From an uncultured Desulfuromonadales bacterium (GTDB lineage Bacteria > Desulfobacterota > Desulfuromonadia > Desulfuromonadales > Geopsychrobacteraceae), in assembly GCA_947259685.1 (NCBI GenBank), contig CAMYNC010000005.1:1-64000 (forward strand): a stretch of DNA of 64,000 nt. Reading direction: 5' to 3'. The notes beneath the pieces are model-generated. The model was not told where the DNA came from. It did not search any database and saw nothing but the letters and a program-made list of their open reading frames with translations. The position numbers were made by a program, and so were the translations under genes. Shown piece after piece: positions 34,003 through 42,500 of the stretch. Each line of letters begins with the position of its first letter. Positions within the stretch are counted from its first letter, which is position 1.

Positions 34003-35292
34003 TCAGCCCTCCTGCCCGGCAAAAAACTTCACGATAAATTCCACCGCATCCTGATGGTTCATGTTGCCGCAATGCCCTCCGGTTGGAAAGATTTTTGCCC
34101 TTGAGCCGAACAGTTGACCCAGATAGTCGATCTCGCCCGGCTGCAGGATGATGTCGTCCTCATTGTGTAACAGGCCTATTTTATTGGCACTGCGTAGGTA
34201 ATCCTCGATATTGCGTAGCGAAAGCATCTTGATCATCTTCTCTTCGGTCAATGTTGGGTCTTGCTGTTGAAAGAAGGGGACAAAATGTTCGCGGAAATAG
34301 TCGCCGAAACTGGTCCGGTGGGCGACCAGGTAGTAAGGTGTCAGAGCGGTTGAGTTCGTCATGCCGACATTTCTCGGGGTGATATAGCCGCCACCTTTCA
34401 TGACATCGGCGGCAAAAATCATGTTTGATGAATCGGTGCGGAACGAGACGCCAACCAGCGAAGCTAGAAAGTCTTCCCGGGGTGGGAAGCGTTTGTAGGC
34501 TTTGTAGATGTATTCCCCGGTCAGTTCGAAATAGCCCATTCGCTCTTCTGCTGCAGCCAGTTTCTGCATGACGGTATCAAACCAACTGTCCATGTTGTCG
34601 ATGCCGCCAGGAATATTGTCGACCAGCATCTGGTCGAGAATCGTCACGGAATTGTAGAGGTTGACCGGTGGGTTGATCAGCAGGACGCGTTCAAAATCGA
34701 AAACTTGCTGCCCTTCATCCAATAGGGCAACAAAGGCAGATTGGATACCACCGAGACTGTAACCGGTCAGGTGGTAACGCGAAACCTCGATGTCGTCTTT
34801 GACTTTTTCCATACTCAGTTGCATCACCCGGTAAAGATCCTTGGCGTCCTCGTAAACGTGTCCGGGGGTCAATGTGCTCGACGCATTGACGATGAAATTC
34901 ATATGGGTTGGCGAGGTAATCGAGATGACGTGATAGCCGGCCTGATAGAGAGCCTTTTGCAGGTTGAGCATTTTCGGTGAATTGTACCGGGCACCGGTGC
35001 CAGCGATTACGAAGACCAGTGGCGCCTTCTTCTTCTGATAAACCAGTGAGCATTCCAGACCGTCTTCGTACCAGAACACCTGGGGGATCGGACGATCAGG
35101 AAAAACATCAAGTGAGAAGGTTTTGGTTGGTACCTTTTTGGGAATGGCCGCATGGTAATAGGGTGGTAGTTCCATGACGGTCGCTTCCAGCGGATTCACA
35201 TAGGGATAGAAGTAGGGCTTGTCGACTGCTATCGCCACAGCTGGTAATCCCAATAGCAGGGACAACACAATAATTGCAGACCAACGTCGCAT
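34003..35292 (-). CDS. Secreted alpha/beta hydrolase
   Basis: A 429-aa exported serine hydrolase. The start at 35292 (MRRWSAIIVLSLL) is chosen because GGAGGG lies six bases upstream and a signal peptide (residues 1-22, ending VAIAVD) follows at once. The alpha/beta core begins near residue 90 (PLVFVIAGTGARYNS), the nucleophile Ser is in GYSLGG near residue 180, and acidic and histidine triad candidates lie near EDDIILQPGE and FPTGGHCGNMNH at the C-terminus. A periplasmic esterase or lipase is likely; substrate unknown. It sits between a TAXI binding protein and MlaA in one operon, suggesting envelope lipid metabolism. Confidence 0.85.
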   Translation of the reverse strand: MRRWSAIIVLSLLLGLPAVAIAVDKPYFYPYVNPLEATVMELPPYYHAAIPKKVPTKTFSLDVFPDRPIPQVFWYEDGLECSLVYQKKKAPLVFVIAGTGARYNSPKMLNLQKALYQAGYHVISITSPTHMNFIVNASSTLTPGHVYEDAKDLYRVMQLSMEKVKDDIEVSRYHLTGYSLGGIQSAFVALLDEGQQVFDFERVLLINPPVNLYNSVTILDQMLVDNIPGGIDNMDSWFDTVMQKLAAAEERMGYFELTGEYIYKAYKRFPPREDFLASLVGVSFRTDSSNMIFAADVMKGGGYITPRNVGMTNSTALTPYYLVAHRTSFGDYFREHFVPFFQQQDPTLTEEKMIKMLSLRNIEDYLRSANKIGLLHNEDDIILQPGEIDYLGQLFGSRAKIFPTGGHCGNMNHQDAVEFIVKFFAGQEG

Positions 35293-35339
35293 AATTCCCT
35301 CCATAGCTGATATCTGAATGTCTGATTTTATAAAGGATT

Positions 35340-36326
35340 TCAACGCAACAACCCTGCTTCCTTGAAGTAACGCTCAGCCCCCGGGTGTAGGGGAAGAATG
35401 AGTCTCGTGGTCAACTTCTCAGGGGTCAAATTGGCAAAGGCCGGATGCTGCCGTTGAAACAGGTCGAGATTCTCATAGACTTCTTTGACGATATGGTAAA
35501 CGATTTCTTCGTCCATATCAGCGTTACAGAACAAAATCGCCTTGACGCCGATCGTACGGACTGGCTCCTTATTTGCCAGTTCGGTGTAATAATCGATCCG
35601 GATGATCCTCTCGACGAGGTCTTCTCTTTGATCAATGATTGAATCAACATATTCCGGACTCGGGGCAACGAGCATAATTTCGCGGTCGCCGTGTGCGGCT
35701 TCTTTGATCGAAAGGTTGGGATGACCGACCGTGTAGAGATATGCATCAATCCCGCCCTCTTGCAGAAGCTCGGATGCTTCGTAGGTGGGCTGCTCACGAA
35801 TGGTCAGGTCTTTCTCTGGATCCAGGCCAATAGACTCGAGTATTCTCAGGGACTGTAAGCGGTCTGTCGAGCCGTGTTCACCAATATTTACCGTCTTCCC
35901 TCTGAGGTCTGCCAGGGAATTTATACTGGCGTCAACCGCAACAATGACCGTAAAGGCCTCAGTGTAGAGACCGAGCACGCTGCGCAATTTATTCTGTGGC
36001 TCGCCTTCCCAGTAATGTGCGCCGCTCTTGGCAAAATAGAGTGTATTCGCTTGAGCAATGCCAAAGCCGGCCAAGCCATCTGCAACAGCATCGATGTTGG
36101 AAATGGACCCTTCTGATGCTTCCGCAATCAAGCGTAGATTGTATTCCTTGCGCTTTTTGTTGTGCAGCTTGGCTACGGCACTGCCTGCAGCGTAGTAGAC
36201 TCCAGTAATGTCGCCCGTTTTGATGGATTGCATCGGTTCATCAAAGGCAGCAACGTTCGGTGGGCCGGAAATAAAGGTGAGGATGGCAGCTAGAAATAGC
36301 AAGCTGAGACGAACCACTGAAATCAT
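35340..36326 (-). CDS. TAXI-family solute-binding protein
   Basis: A 328-aa periplasmic binding protein of the TRAP-associated extracytoplasmic immunogenic (TAXI) family. A signal peptide occupies residues 1-27 (ending NVAAFD). TAXI motifs include IKTGDITGVYYAAGSAVAKL (about 35-54), RLIAEASEGSISNIDAV, DLRGKTVNIGEHGSTDRLQ (about 141-159) and LPLHPGAERYFKEAG at the C-terminus. Family members deliver acidic solutes to TRAP permeases, but no permease is nearby, and the next genes encode a hydrolase and MlaA. Perfect AAGGAGGG precedes the ATG. A ten-G tract lies 129 bases upstream. Confidence 0.92.
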   Translation of the reverse strand: MISVVRLSLLFLAAILTFISGPPNVAAFDEPMQSIKTGDITGVYYAAGSAVAKLHNKKRKEYNLRLIAEASEGSISNIDAVADGLAGFGIAQANTLYFAKSGAHYWEGEPQNKLRSVLGLYTEAFTVIVAVDASINSLADLRGKTVNIGEHGSTDRLQSLRILESIGLDPEKDLTIREQPTYEASELLQEGGIDAYLYTVGHPNLSIKEAAHGDREIMLVAPSPEYVDSIIDQREDLVERIIRIDYYTELANKEPVRTIGVKAILFCNADMDEEIVYHIVKEVYENLDLFQRQHPAFANLTPEKLTTRLILPLHPGAERYFKEAGLLR

Positions 36327-36513
36327 GGAGCCCTCCTTATGTAAAAATGCTCAATTACTCCTGTATTTACAATTTAGCCTCCGTAGAGAGTAGCATCTTT
36401 CATGAGTAAATCTAGGTGTTCACAGGAGGTTTCAACGCGGTTTTATAGCGTCATGGGGGGGGGGCAGTATCGTGAGTCTGGCTTCAGTTATGGACGGACC
36501 GAACTCGCTTGAT
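36327..36513. other. Leader and promoter region of the TAXI operon
   Basis: The region holds a ten-G tract (36455-36464) and, on minus, a TATAAA (36447-36442) positioned 17 bases from the far edge of that tract. No recognisable -35 hexamer lies beyond the tract (ATACTG). No gene. Confidence 0.5.
36455..36464. repeat. Poly-G tract (10 G) upstream of the TAXI operon
   Basis: A homopolymer of ten G (C on the coding strand of the TAXI operon) lies where the spacer of a possible promoter would be: the tract plus seven bases gives 17 to TATAAA. Confidence 0.9.
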
Positions 36514-37452
36514 TCATGAACTGGTCGATGGGTCTGCTGTGCGACTTTTGTCGCGGTGACAATTCTCCCGACCCGGGCAAGGTTGAAGGCTACAGGGTTC
36601 AATATGGATGATCACATCAGCACCGGGGATGTTTCTTTCGATCTTTTTCTCCAAACTGTCTGCCAGTTTGTGGGCTTCATAGACGGTCATTTCCTTGCAG
36701 ATTTCCAAATGGAAGTCCATGATTTTTAACGACCCGGCGCGGCGCGTCCGCAGGCCGTGATAACCGCCCAGGGGGCCTTCGTGGGTGCTGATCAGCTCAT
36801 GAACCCTCTCCTGGATTTCGTCCGGCAACTGACGATCGAGGATATCATGCAGGCTGCGTTTTATCAGCTGCAGTGCTTCGTGCAGGATGTAGGAAGCGAC
36901 CAGAATTGACAGCGCAGGATCGAGCCAGTGAACGTCAAACCAGCTTATCATCAGCAGGCCGGCCATCAAGCCCAGGTTGCTGTAGATATCCATCCGGAAA
37001 TGCAGTGAGTCAGCTTCCAGGGCCGTGGAGTCGGTTTGCTTGGCGACCCGGCGCAAATAGCTGGCAATGAACCAGGAAACAACTGCGCTAAAAGCAAGGA
37101 CCCCGATCCCCTGATCCAGATTGCTCAAAGGTTCACTTTGCGCCAGTCTGGTTGCCGACTCGTAAATGATCCAACCGCCGGAACAGGTGATCACCAGGGC
37201 TTGAAACAGCGTCGCAATGGTTTCAAATTTGCCGTGACCAAAGGGGTGACACTGGTCAGGGGGCTGTTCGGCATGGCGGATCGCCATGAAATTGACCCCG
37301 GACATCAGGATATCGAGCAATGAATCGACCGCTGAGGCCATCACCGCCATTGAGCCACTTGAGACGGCAACAATCAGCTTGATAATTGCCAGGCTCAAGG
37401 CTCCGCAAATGGAAAAACTGGCGGCGCGGACTTTCGGGTTTTCAGGAAGCAT
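36514..37452 (-). CDS. Cation diffusion facilitator family transporter
   Basis: A 312-aa CDF metal/proton antiporter (FieF/CzcD-like). Six membrane segments span about residues 10-205. Metal-site motifs are ASAVDSLLDILMS in helix 2 and HFRMDIYSNLGLM in helix 5, with the FGHGKFE loop between. A cytoplasmic domain (about 206-290) includes DFHLEICKEMTVYEAHKLAD and IHIEPC. The Cys/His-rich C-terminus (PCSLQPCPGRENCH) may add metal binding. Substrates are likely Zn2+ or Fe2+. It follows the 170-aa unknown by 14 bases, so the two are probably cotranscribed. Confidence 0.93.
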   Translation of the reverse strand: MLPENPKVRAASFSICGALSLAIIKLIVAVSSGSMAVMASAVDSLLDILMSGVNFMAIRHAEQPPDQCHPFGHGKFETIATLFQALVITCSGGWIIYESATRLAQSEPLSNLDQGIGVLAFSAVVSWFIASYLRRVAKQTDSTALEADSLHFRMDIYSNLGLMAGLLMISWFDVHWLDPALSILVASYILHEALQLIKRSLHDILDRQLPDEIQERVHELISTHEGPLGGYHGLRTRRAGSLKIMDFHLEICKEMTVYEAHKLADSLEKKIERNIPGADVIIHIEPCSLQPCPGRENCHRDKSRTADPSTSS

Positions 37453-37466
37453 TTGATGATTTGCCT

Positions 37467-37979
37467 TTAAACCAGGGGACAGTCTTTTGCCCAGGCAATA
37501 AAACCATCGCCGGTTAAATCGAGAAAGCTGTCGATCCGCAGGGTGTAATAATCAAAATCATGACAGGCGACACTGATTTTTTCGGCAGTCTCGGAGTCGA
37601 TCAGGTTCTTGGCGGAACAGTAGCGGTAAAAACTTTCAGCGCCCATAAGCATGGCCGTCAGTTCGGCCAGATTCGGCTCCAGGTTGCTGGTAATATACCA
37701 GTGACCGCCAAAGCTGCGAACCAGATCAGCGGTCACTGAGAAAATGTTAAGACGGCGATTGTCGATTACGAAATCGCGCAGAAAGTAGTCAGCCCCGGCA
37801 GCTAAAGATCCGGCTTCAAGGGGATCGAGCTGCTGTTCCTCGAGCAGAAAGCGGTGAAAGCTTTTCAGGAAAGCCGAGCATCGTTGATCCACGCGAATTT
37901 CATCTTCGAGGCTGGCGATCGAGTAGCTGGCTTTATCGATATCGGCAGATTCTGTCTGTGCAGTTCGGAGTTCGTTCAT
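37467..37979 (-). CDS. Hypothetical protein, 170 aa
   Basis: Not recognised. A soluble, largely helical protein with an acidic N-terminus (about residues 1-30), a central HRFLLEEQQLDPLEAGSLAAG segment and FGGHWYITSNLEPN near residue 92. Cysteines are few and no catalytic motif is seen. An AAGGAAAC-type site precedes the ATG. Overlapping context with the CDF exporter (14-base gap) suggests a joint transcript; a metal-handling accessory role would be only a guess. Confidence 0.75.
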   Translation of the reverse strand: MNELRTAQTESADIDKASYSIASLEDEIRVDQRCSAFLKSFHRFLLEEQQLDPLEAGSLAAGADYFLRDFVIDNRRLNIFSVTADLVRSFGGHWYITSNLEPNLAELTAMLMGAESFYRYCSAKNLIDSETAEKISVACHDFDYYTLRIDSFLDLTGDGFIAWAKDCPLV

Positions 37980-38176
37980 TACGGGTGTTTCCTTCTCGTT
38001 ATCAGCTCAGTGGACAAGTGCCCGTGTTATTAGCATTCTGCTTAAGCCGGGTCAACCCGCAGTGAGTGTTCTATTTACTTCCCGCAGGCGCTTTGCTAGG
38101 ATAACGCGCTTCATTGTAGATTGTCATCGACTGTTCATATCCAAGCTCTATTTGTCCAGGATTTCAAGGTTTTCGC

Positions 38177-40792
38177 ATGTCATCAACGACTCCACTGATG
38201 CGTCAGTATCTGGAGATCAAAGCAGACTATCAAGACGCCATCCTGTTTTTCCGACTGGGCGACTTTTATGAAATGTTCATGGAAGATGCAGTGACCGCCT
38301 CGCGGGTTCTCGGTATTACCCTGACCTCTAGGAACAAGAATGAAAAAGATTCTATTCCGCTCTGTGGTATCCCGTTTCACAGTAGCCAGGGGTATGTCGC
38401 TAAACTGATTGCCCATGGTCATAAGGTTGCCATTTGCGAACAGGTTGAAGATCCGAAAACCGCTAAAGGGATCGTCAAGCGGGAAGTGGTTCGGGTGGTG
38501 ACTCCGGGGCTGGTTACCGACACGGAAACCCTGGAACCGAAGGAAAATAACTATCTGCTGGCCATCGTAGCTGAGGGCGATAGCCAGGGCATTGCCCAGG
38601 TCGATATCACAACCGGTGAATTCCGTTGCACCCAGGTTGAAGGACTGGCCCAGGTTGAAAGCGAACTTGGCTCGTTGCGGCCTCGCGAAGTGCTGTTCGC
38701 CGATAATGCGGAAGGGCAACAGCTGCAAAGAGCTTTAGCCGGAGTCCTCGACGGTGTGATGCAGAGTTTGCTGCCGGAATGGGTTTGTGAAACCGATTAT
38801 GCTGAAGAGCAGCTCTGCAGCTTCTTCGGTGTCTCCGGGCTGCAATCTTTTGGCTGCGCAGAACTGCCAGCTGCCCAGCAGGCGGCATCAGCAGTTCTTT
38901 ACTACCTGCAGCAGACCCAAAAAGACGAACTTCGTCATATCCGGCCGCTGCAGACCTACCATACACGCCACTACATGGTCCTCGATGACGCCACGCGCCG
39001 CAACCTTGAGTTGACCGCCACCTTGCAGGATGGCAAAAAGCGCGGTTCTCTGCTTGGGGTCCTTGACCGCACGGTTACTGCAATGGGCGGGCGAGCCTTG
39101 CGCCATTGGATTCATTATCCGCTGATCGATCTGCAGCAGATTCTGGAGCGTCAGCAGGCAGTGGCGGAACTGGTTGACGAAAGTCTGGGGCGGATTGACC
39201 TGCGCGAGACCCTGGACGGTGTTTATGACCTGGAGCGGCTCAACAGTAAGGTCGCCATGGCTAGCGCCAATGGTAAAGACCTGGTGGCACTGCGGGTTTC
39301 CCTGGAGAAATTACCGCAACTGGATGATCTTCTCTGCTCTTTCAACTCTGCTTACCTGCAGCAATTGCGGCAGAAACTCGATCTGCTGCCGGATCTGGTT
39401 GAATTGCTTGGCCAGGCGATTGTTGATGATCCACCATTTGTGTTGCGTGATGGTGGGATTATTCGTGATGGTTTCAATGCTGATCTTGACGAACTGCGCA
39501 CGATAAGCCGCGAAGGCAAGGGCTGGATTGCTAAGCTCGAACAGGAGGAGCGGGAGCGGACCGATATCCCCACCCTGAAAGTTAAATACAATAAGGTCTT
39601 CGGTTACTTTATTGAGGTCACCCATCGGAATCTTGATCGGGTGCCGGAGGATTACCAGCGTAAGCAGACGCTCAGCAACGCCGAACGCTTTATCACGCCG
39701 AAACTAAAAGAGTACGAGTCGAAGGTCCTGGGTGCCGAAGAGCGGCTGGTAGAGTTGGAATACAACCTATTTCAGCAGGTGCGCCAACAGGCCGCAGCGC
39801 AAGGTCGGCGCATCCAGGAGAGTGCTAATGCCCTGGCCGCGGTCGATGCTCTTCTGGCCCTGGCAGATTTAGCCCACGATCGTAACTATGTCCGGCCGCA
39901 GGTTGATGACTCCGGGATTATCTGCATCGAGGGGGGGCGGCATCCAGTGGTTGAAGGGATGCCGTTGAAAGAAGCCTTTGTGCCGAATGACGTGGCCCTC
40001 GATAACCAGAAGAATCAACTGCTGATTATCACCGGACCTAACATGGCCGGCAAATCAACCTATATGCGGCAGGTGGCCTTGACGACACTGATGGCTCAGA
40101 TCGGCAGTTTTGTGCCAGCTGAGACGGCCCGCATCGGGGTGGTCGACCGGATCTTTACTCGCGTGGGAGCAAGTGATAATCTGGCCAAAGGTGAGTCGAC
40201 ATTCATGGTCGAAATGAATGAGACAGCGAACATCCTACGACATGCGACCAATCGCAGTCTGATTATTCTGGATGAAATCGGTCGCGGGACCTCGACTTTT
40301 GATGGTGTTAGCATCGCCTGGGCCGTCGCGGAATACCTGCATGATCACCAAGAAGTCGCGGCGAAAACCCTGTTTGCAACGCATTACCATGAGCTGACAG
40401 ATCTGGCCCTGACCCGCGAAAGAGTACAGAACTACAATATCGCTGTTAAAGAATGGAACGACCAGATCATATTTTTACGCAAAATTGTCGCTGGTGGCGC
40501 CAGCCGCTCTTACGGAATACAGGTCGGTCGGCTGGCAGGCTTACCGGAAAAAGTCATTCAGCGCGCCAAAGAAATTTTGCACAATTTGGAGGCTGGCGAA
40601 TTCGGCCAGTCAGGTCAGCCGCGCTTGGGGGAGGGTAAGAGCCAGCCGAAGCGCATGCCTGCCTCGCAACTTTCGCTGTTCCAGCCCGACCCGGAAGAGG
40701 CTATTCGCGATAAACTTAGCACGGCGGATCTCACCAATATGACGCCATTAGATGCTTTGAACCTGCTCGATGAACTAAAGAAAATGCTGTGA
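38177..40792 (+). CDS. mutS: DNA mismatch repair protein MutS
   Basis: An 871-aa mismatch-recognition ATPase. The mismatch-binding domain opens FFRLGDFYEMF (the Phe-x-Glu wedge that contacts the mispaired base, about residues 26-36), followed by connector, lever and clamp domains. The ATPase has Walker A GPNMAGKSTYMRQ near residue 619, the LDEIGRGTSTFDG signature near 697 and THYHELTD near 735. Length agrees with family members (about 850-870). The start at 38177 gives MSSTTPLMRQYLEIK, the normal MutS N-terminus. Four bases separate it from the amidase gene. Confidence 0.97.
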   Translation: MSSTTPLMRQYLEIKADYQDAILFFRLGDFYEMFMEDAVTASRVLGITLTSRNKNEKDSIPLCGIPFHSSQGYVAKLIAHGHKVAICEQVEDPKTAKGIVKREVVRVVTPGLVTDTETLEPKENNYLLAIVAEGDSQGIAQVDITTGEFRCTQVEGLAQVESELGSLRPREVLFADNAEGQQLQRALAGVLDGVMQSLLPEWVCETDYAEEQLCSFFGVSGLQSFGCAELPAAQQAASAVLYYLQQTQKDELRHIRPLQTYHTRHYMVLDDATRRNLELTATLQDGKKRGSLLGVLDRTVTAMGGRALRHWIHYPLIDLQQILERQQAVAELVDESLGRIDLRETLDGVYDLERLNSKVAMASANGKDLVALRVSLEKLPQLDDLLCSFNSAYLQQLRQKLDLLPDLVELLGQAIVDDPPFVLRDGGIIRDGFNADLDELRTISREGKGWIAKLEQEERERTDIPTLKVKYNKVFGYFIEVTHRNLDRVPEDYQRKQTLSNAERFITPKLKEYESKVLGAEERLVELEYNLFQQVRQQAAAQGRRIQESANALAAVDALLALADLAHDRNYVRPQVDDSGIICIEGGRHPVVEGMPLKEAFVPNDVALDNQKNQLLIITGPNMAGKSTYMRQVALTTLMAQIGSFVPAETARIGVVDRIFTRVGASDNLAKGESTFMVEMNETANILRHATNRSLIILDEIGRGTSTFDGVSIAWAVAEYLHDHQEVAAKTLFATHYHELTDLALTRERVQNYNIAVKEWNDQIIFLRKIVAGGASRSYGIQVGRLAGLPEKVIQRAKEILHNLEAGEFGQSGQPRLGEGKSQPKRMPASQLSLFQPDPEEAIRDKLSTADLTNMTPLDALNLLDELKKML

Positions 40793-40796
40793 ATCT

Positions 40797-42500
40797 ATGA
40801 AATTGCTTCGCTCCCTGATTGTTTTTTTCGTTTTACTTCTGTTCTCCAGCGGTAGCTTGCCAGCGGCTCAAAAGCAATCCTTTGCCGAAATTCGTCATGA
40901 CTATAAACAGCTGATTAAATCAACTCAGCTACAACGGCAACGTAAAAACTGGGAAAAGCTGGCCCGTCGCTTTGAGCATTTCGAGCAGCAGAATCCACAT
41001 CACCCTGATGCTGTCAAAGCGCTCTTTTTGCATGCCCGGACCTGGGATGGGTTATCCATGGCGTCGGGACGGAAAGGTGATGCCGACGAGGCGATCAATC
41101 TTTATCTCGAGATGGCCAGGCGCTACCCAACCAGCCACTTGGCGGACGATGCACTTTTTTCGGCCGGTCAGGCAGCAGAAGATCGGCTGGGCAATCGAAC
41201 CGCTGCCTACAACTATTACCAGCAGCTGGTTCAGCAGTTGCCGGATGGCGATATGGTCGCGGCGGCGAAAAAGCGCCTTGCAGTGCTGCCGGTTCCGGCA
41301 GTGGCTAAGGTGAAGCCGCAGAAAATAGCCGCGCCTCCAGAGTCTCGGGGAGAGGCCATCGAGCTGGAAAAGATCCGCTACTGGAGTGGTCCTGAATATA
41401 CCCGCGTGGTGCTTGATTTAAGCGGACCGGTCGTGGCCGAACCGCATCAACTTAAAGGGGAGAATCCGCGGATCTATTTTGATCTTCTCTATACTCAGCT
41501 CGCTCCGGATATGCAGACCGATGTGTCTATTTTAAATGGTCTGGTAAAACGGGCGCGGGCCAGTCGGTTCGATGAACAGCGGACCCGGGTGGTGCTCGAT
41601 CTGTATAAAAACAGCGATTTCAAGCTGGTCACCCTCGATAACCCTTATCGCATCGTGGTCGATGTCCAAGGGAAACCGACCCAGGCCGCGGTAGCCCGGC
41701 GTCCAGAGATCCGCTCAAAACCGAAAAATGCTGATGATTCGATCGCCAATATCCTAGATTCAGCCTCTGATCAGCTGCCGGTGCTGCATGTACCTCAGCA
41801 GGCCGGCAAGGGTGGTATCAGGCTGATTGTGGTTGACGCGGGACACGGCGGTAAGGACCCTGGTGCCGTCGGTCCGAGCAACAGCAAGGAAAAAAATGTC
41901 ACCCTGGGGATGGCGACCGTGCTGGCCGAGCGGTTACGCAAGGAGCTTGGAGTCAAAGTGCTTATGACCCGCAGTCGGGATAAGTTTCTCGGCCTGCGAG
42001 AGCGCACCGCCTATGCCAACAAAGTTGGTGCTGATCTGTTTATTTCCATGCATGCCAATGCCAGCCCCAGGGGCAGGGCGTATGGGATAGAAACCTATTT
42101 TCTGAATCTGGCGAAAAACAACCAGGCGGCCGAGGTTGCGGCTCGAGAAAACGGGACGTCCTTGCAGGAGGTCAGCAACCTGGAGGCAATCCTGTTCGAT
42201 CTCATGGCGAACGCCAAGATCAATGAATCGAGCCGGCTGGCTGCAGAAGTACAGCAGGCGATGATTGCCGGACTCAGGCCGCATTACAGTAAAATTAAAG
42301 ACTTGGGTGTCCGTCAGGGGCCTTTTCACGTGCTGCTCGGGGCGACCATGCCTTCGGTGCTGGTTGAAGCAGCGTTTATCAGTAACAGTCGGGAAGAAAA
42401 ACGTTTGTTAAGTCGCAAATATCAAGAACGAGTTGCTGCAGCGATTGTTAAGGGTGTCAAAAATTATTCAGCGACCGTCGATCAGGTGGCCCGCCGATGA
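40797..42500 (+). CDS. amiC: N-acetylmuramoyl-L-alanine amidase with AMIN domain
   Basis: A 567-aa exported peptidoglycan amidase that splits cell-wall peptides from MurNAc. A signal peptide (about residues 1-23) is followed by a TPR-like helical region (about 40-165, AINLYLEMARRYPTSHLADDA), a peptidoglycan-binding AMIN domain (about 190-300, with IRYWSGPEYTRVVLDLSGPV) and an Amidase_3 catalytic domain from about residue 340 with zinc ligands in VVDAGHGGKDPGA, the SMHAN histidine, and the late VLVEAAFISN. Longer than E. coli AmiC because of the extra N-terminal repeat region. Stop overlaps glnD by ATGA. Confidence 0.93.
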   Translation: MKLLRSLIVFFVLLLFSSGSLPAAQKQSFAEIRHDYKQLIKSTQLQRQRKNWEKLARRFEHFEQQNPHHPDAVKALFLHARTWDGLSMASGRKGDADEAINLYLEMARRYPTSHLADDALFSAGQAAEDRLGNRTAAYNYYQQLVQQLPDGDMVAAAKKRLAVLPVPAVAKVKPQKIAAPPESRGEAIELEKIRYWSGPEYTRVVLDLSGPVVAEPHQLKGENPRIYFDLLYTQLAPDMQTDVSILNGLVKRARASRFDEQRTRVVLDLYKNSDFKLVTLDNPYRIVVDVQGKPTQAAVARRPEIRSKPKNADDSIANILDSASDQLPVLHVPQQAGKGGIRLIVVDAGHGGKDPGAVGPSNSKEKNVTLGMATVLAERLRKELGVKVLMTRSRDKFLGLRERTAYANKVGADLFISMHANASPRGRAYGIETYFLNLAKNNQAAEVAARENGTSLQEVSNLEAILFDLMANAKINESSRLAAEVQQAMIAGLRPHYSKIKDLGVRQGPFHVLLGATMPSVLVEAAFISNSREEKRLLSRKYQERVAAAIVKGVKNYSATVDQVARR

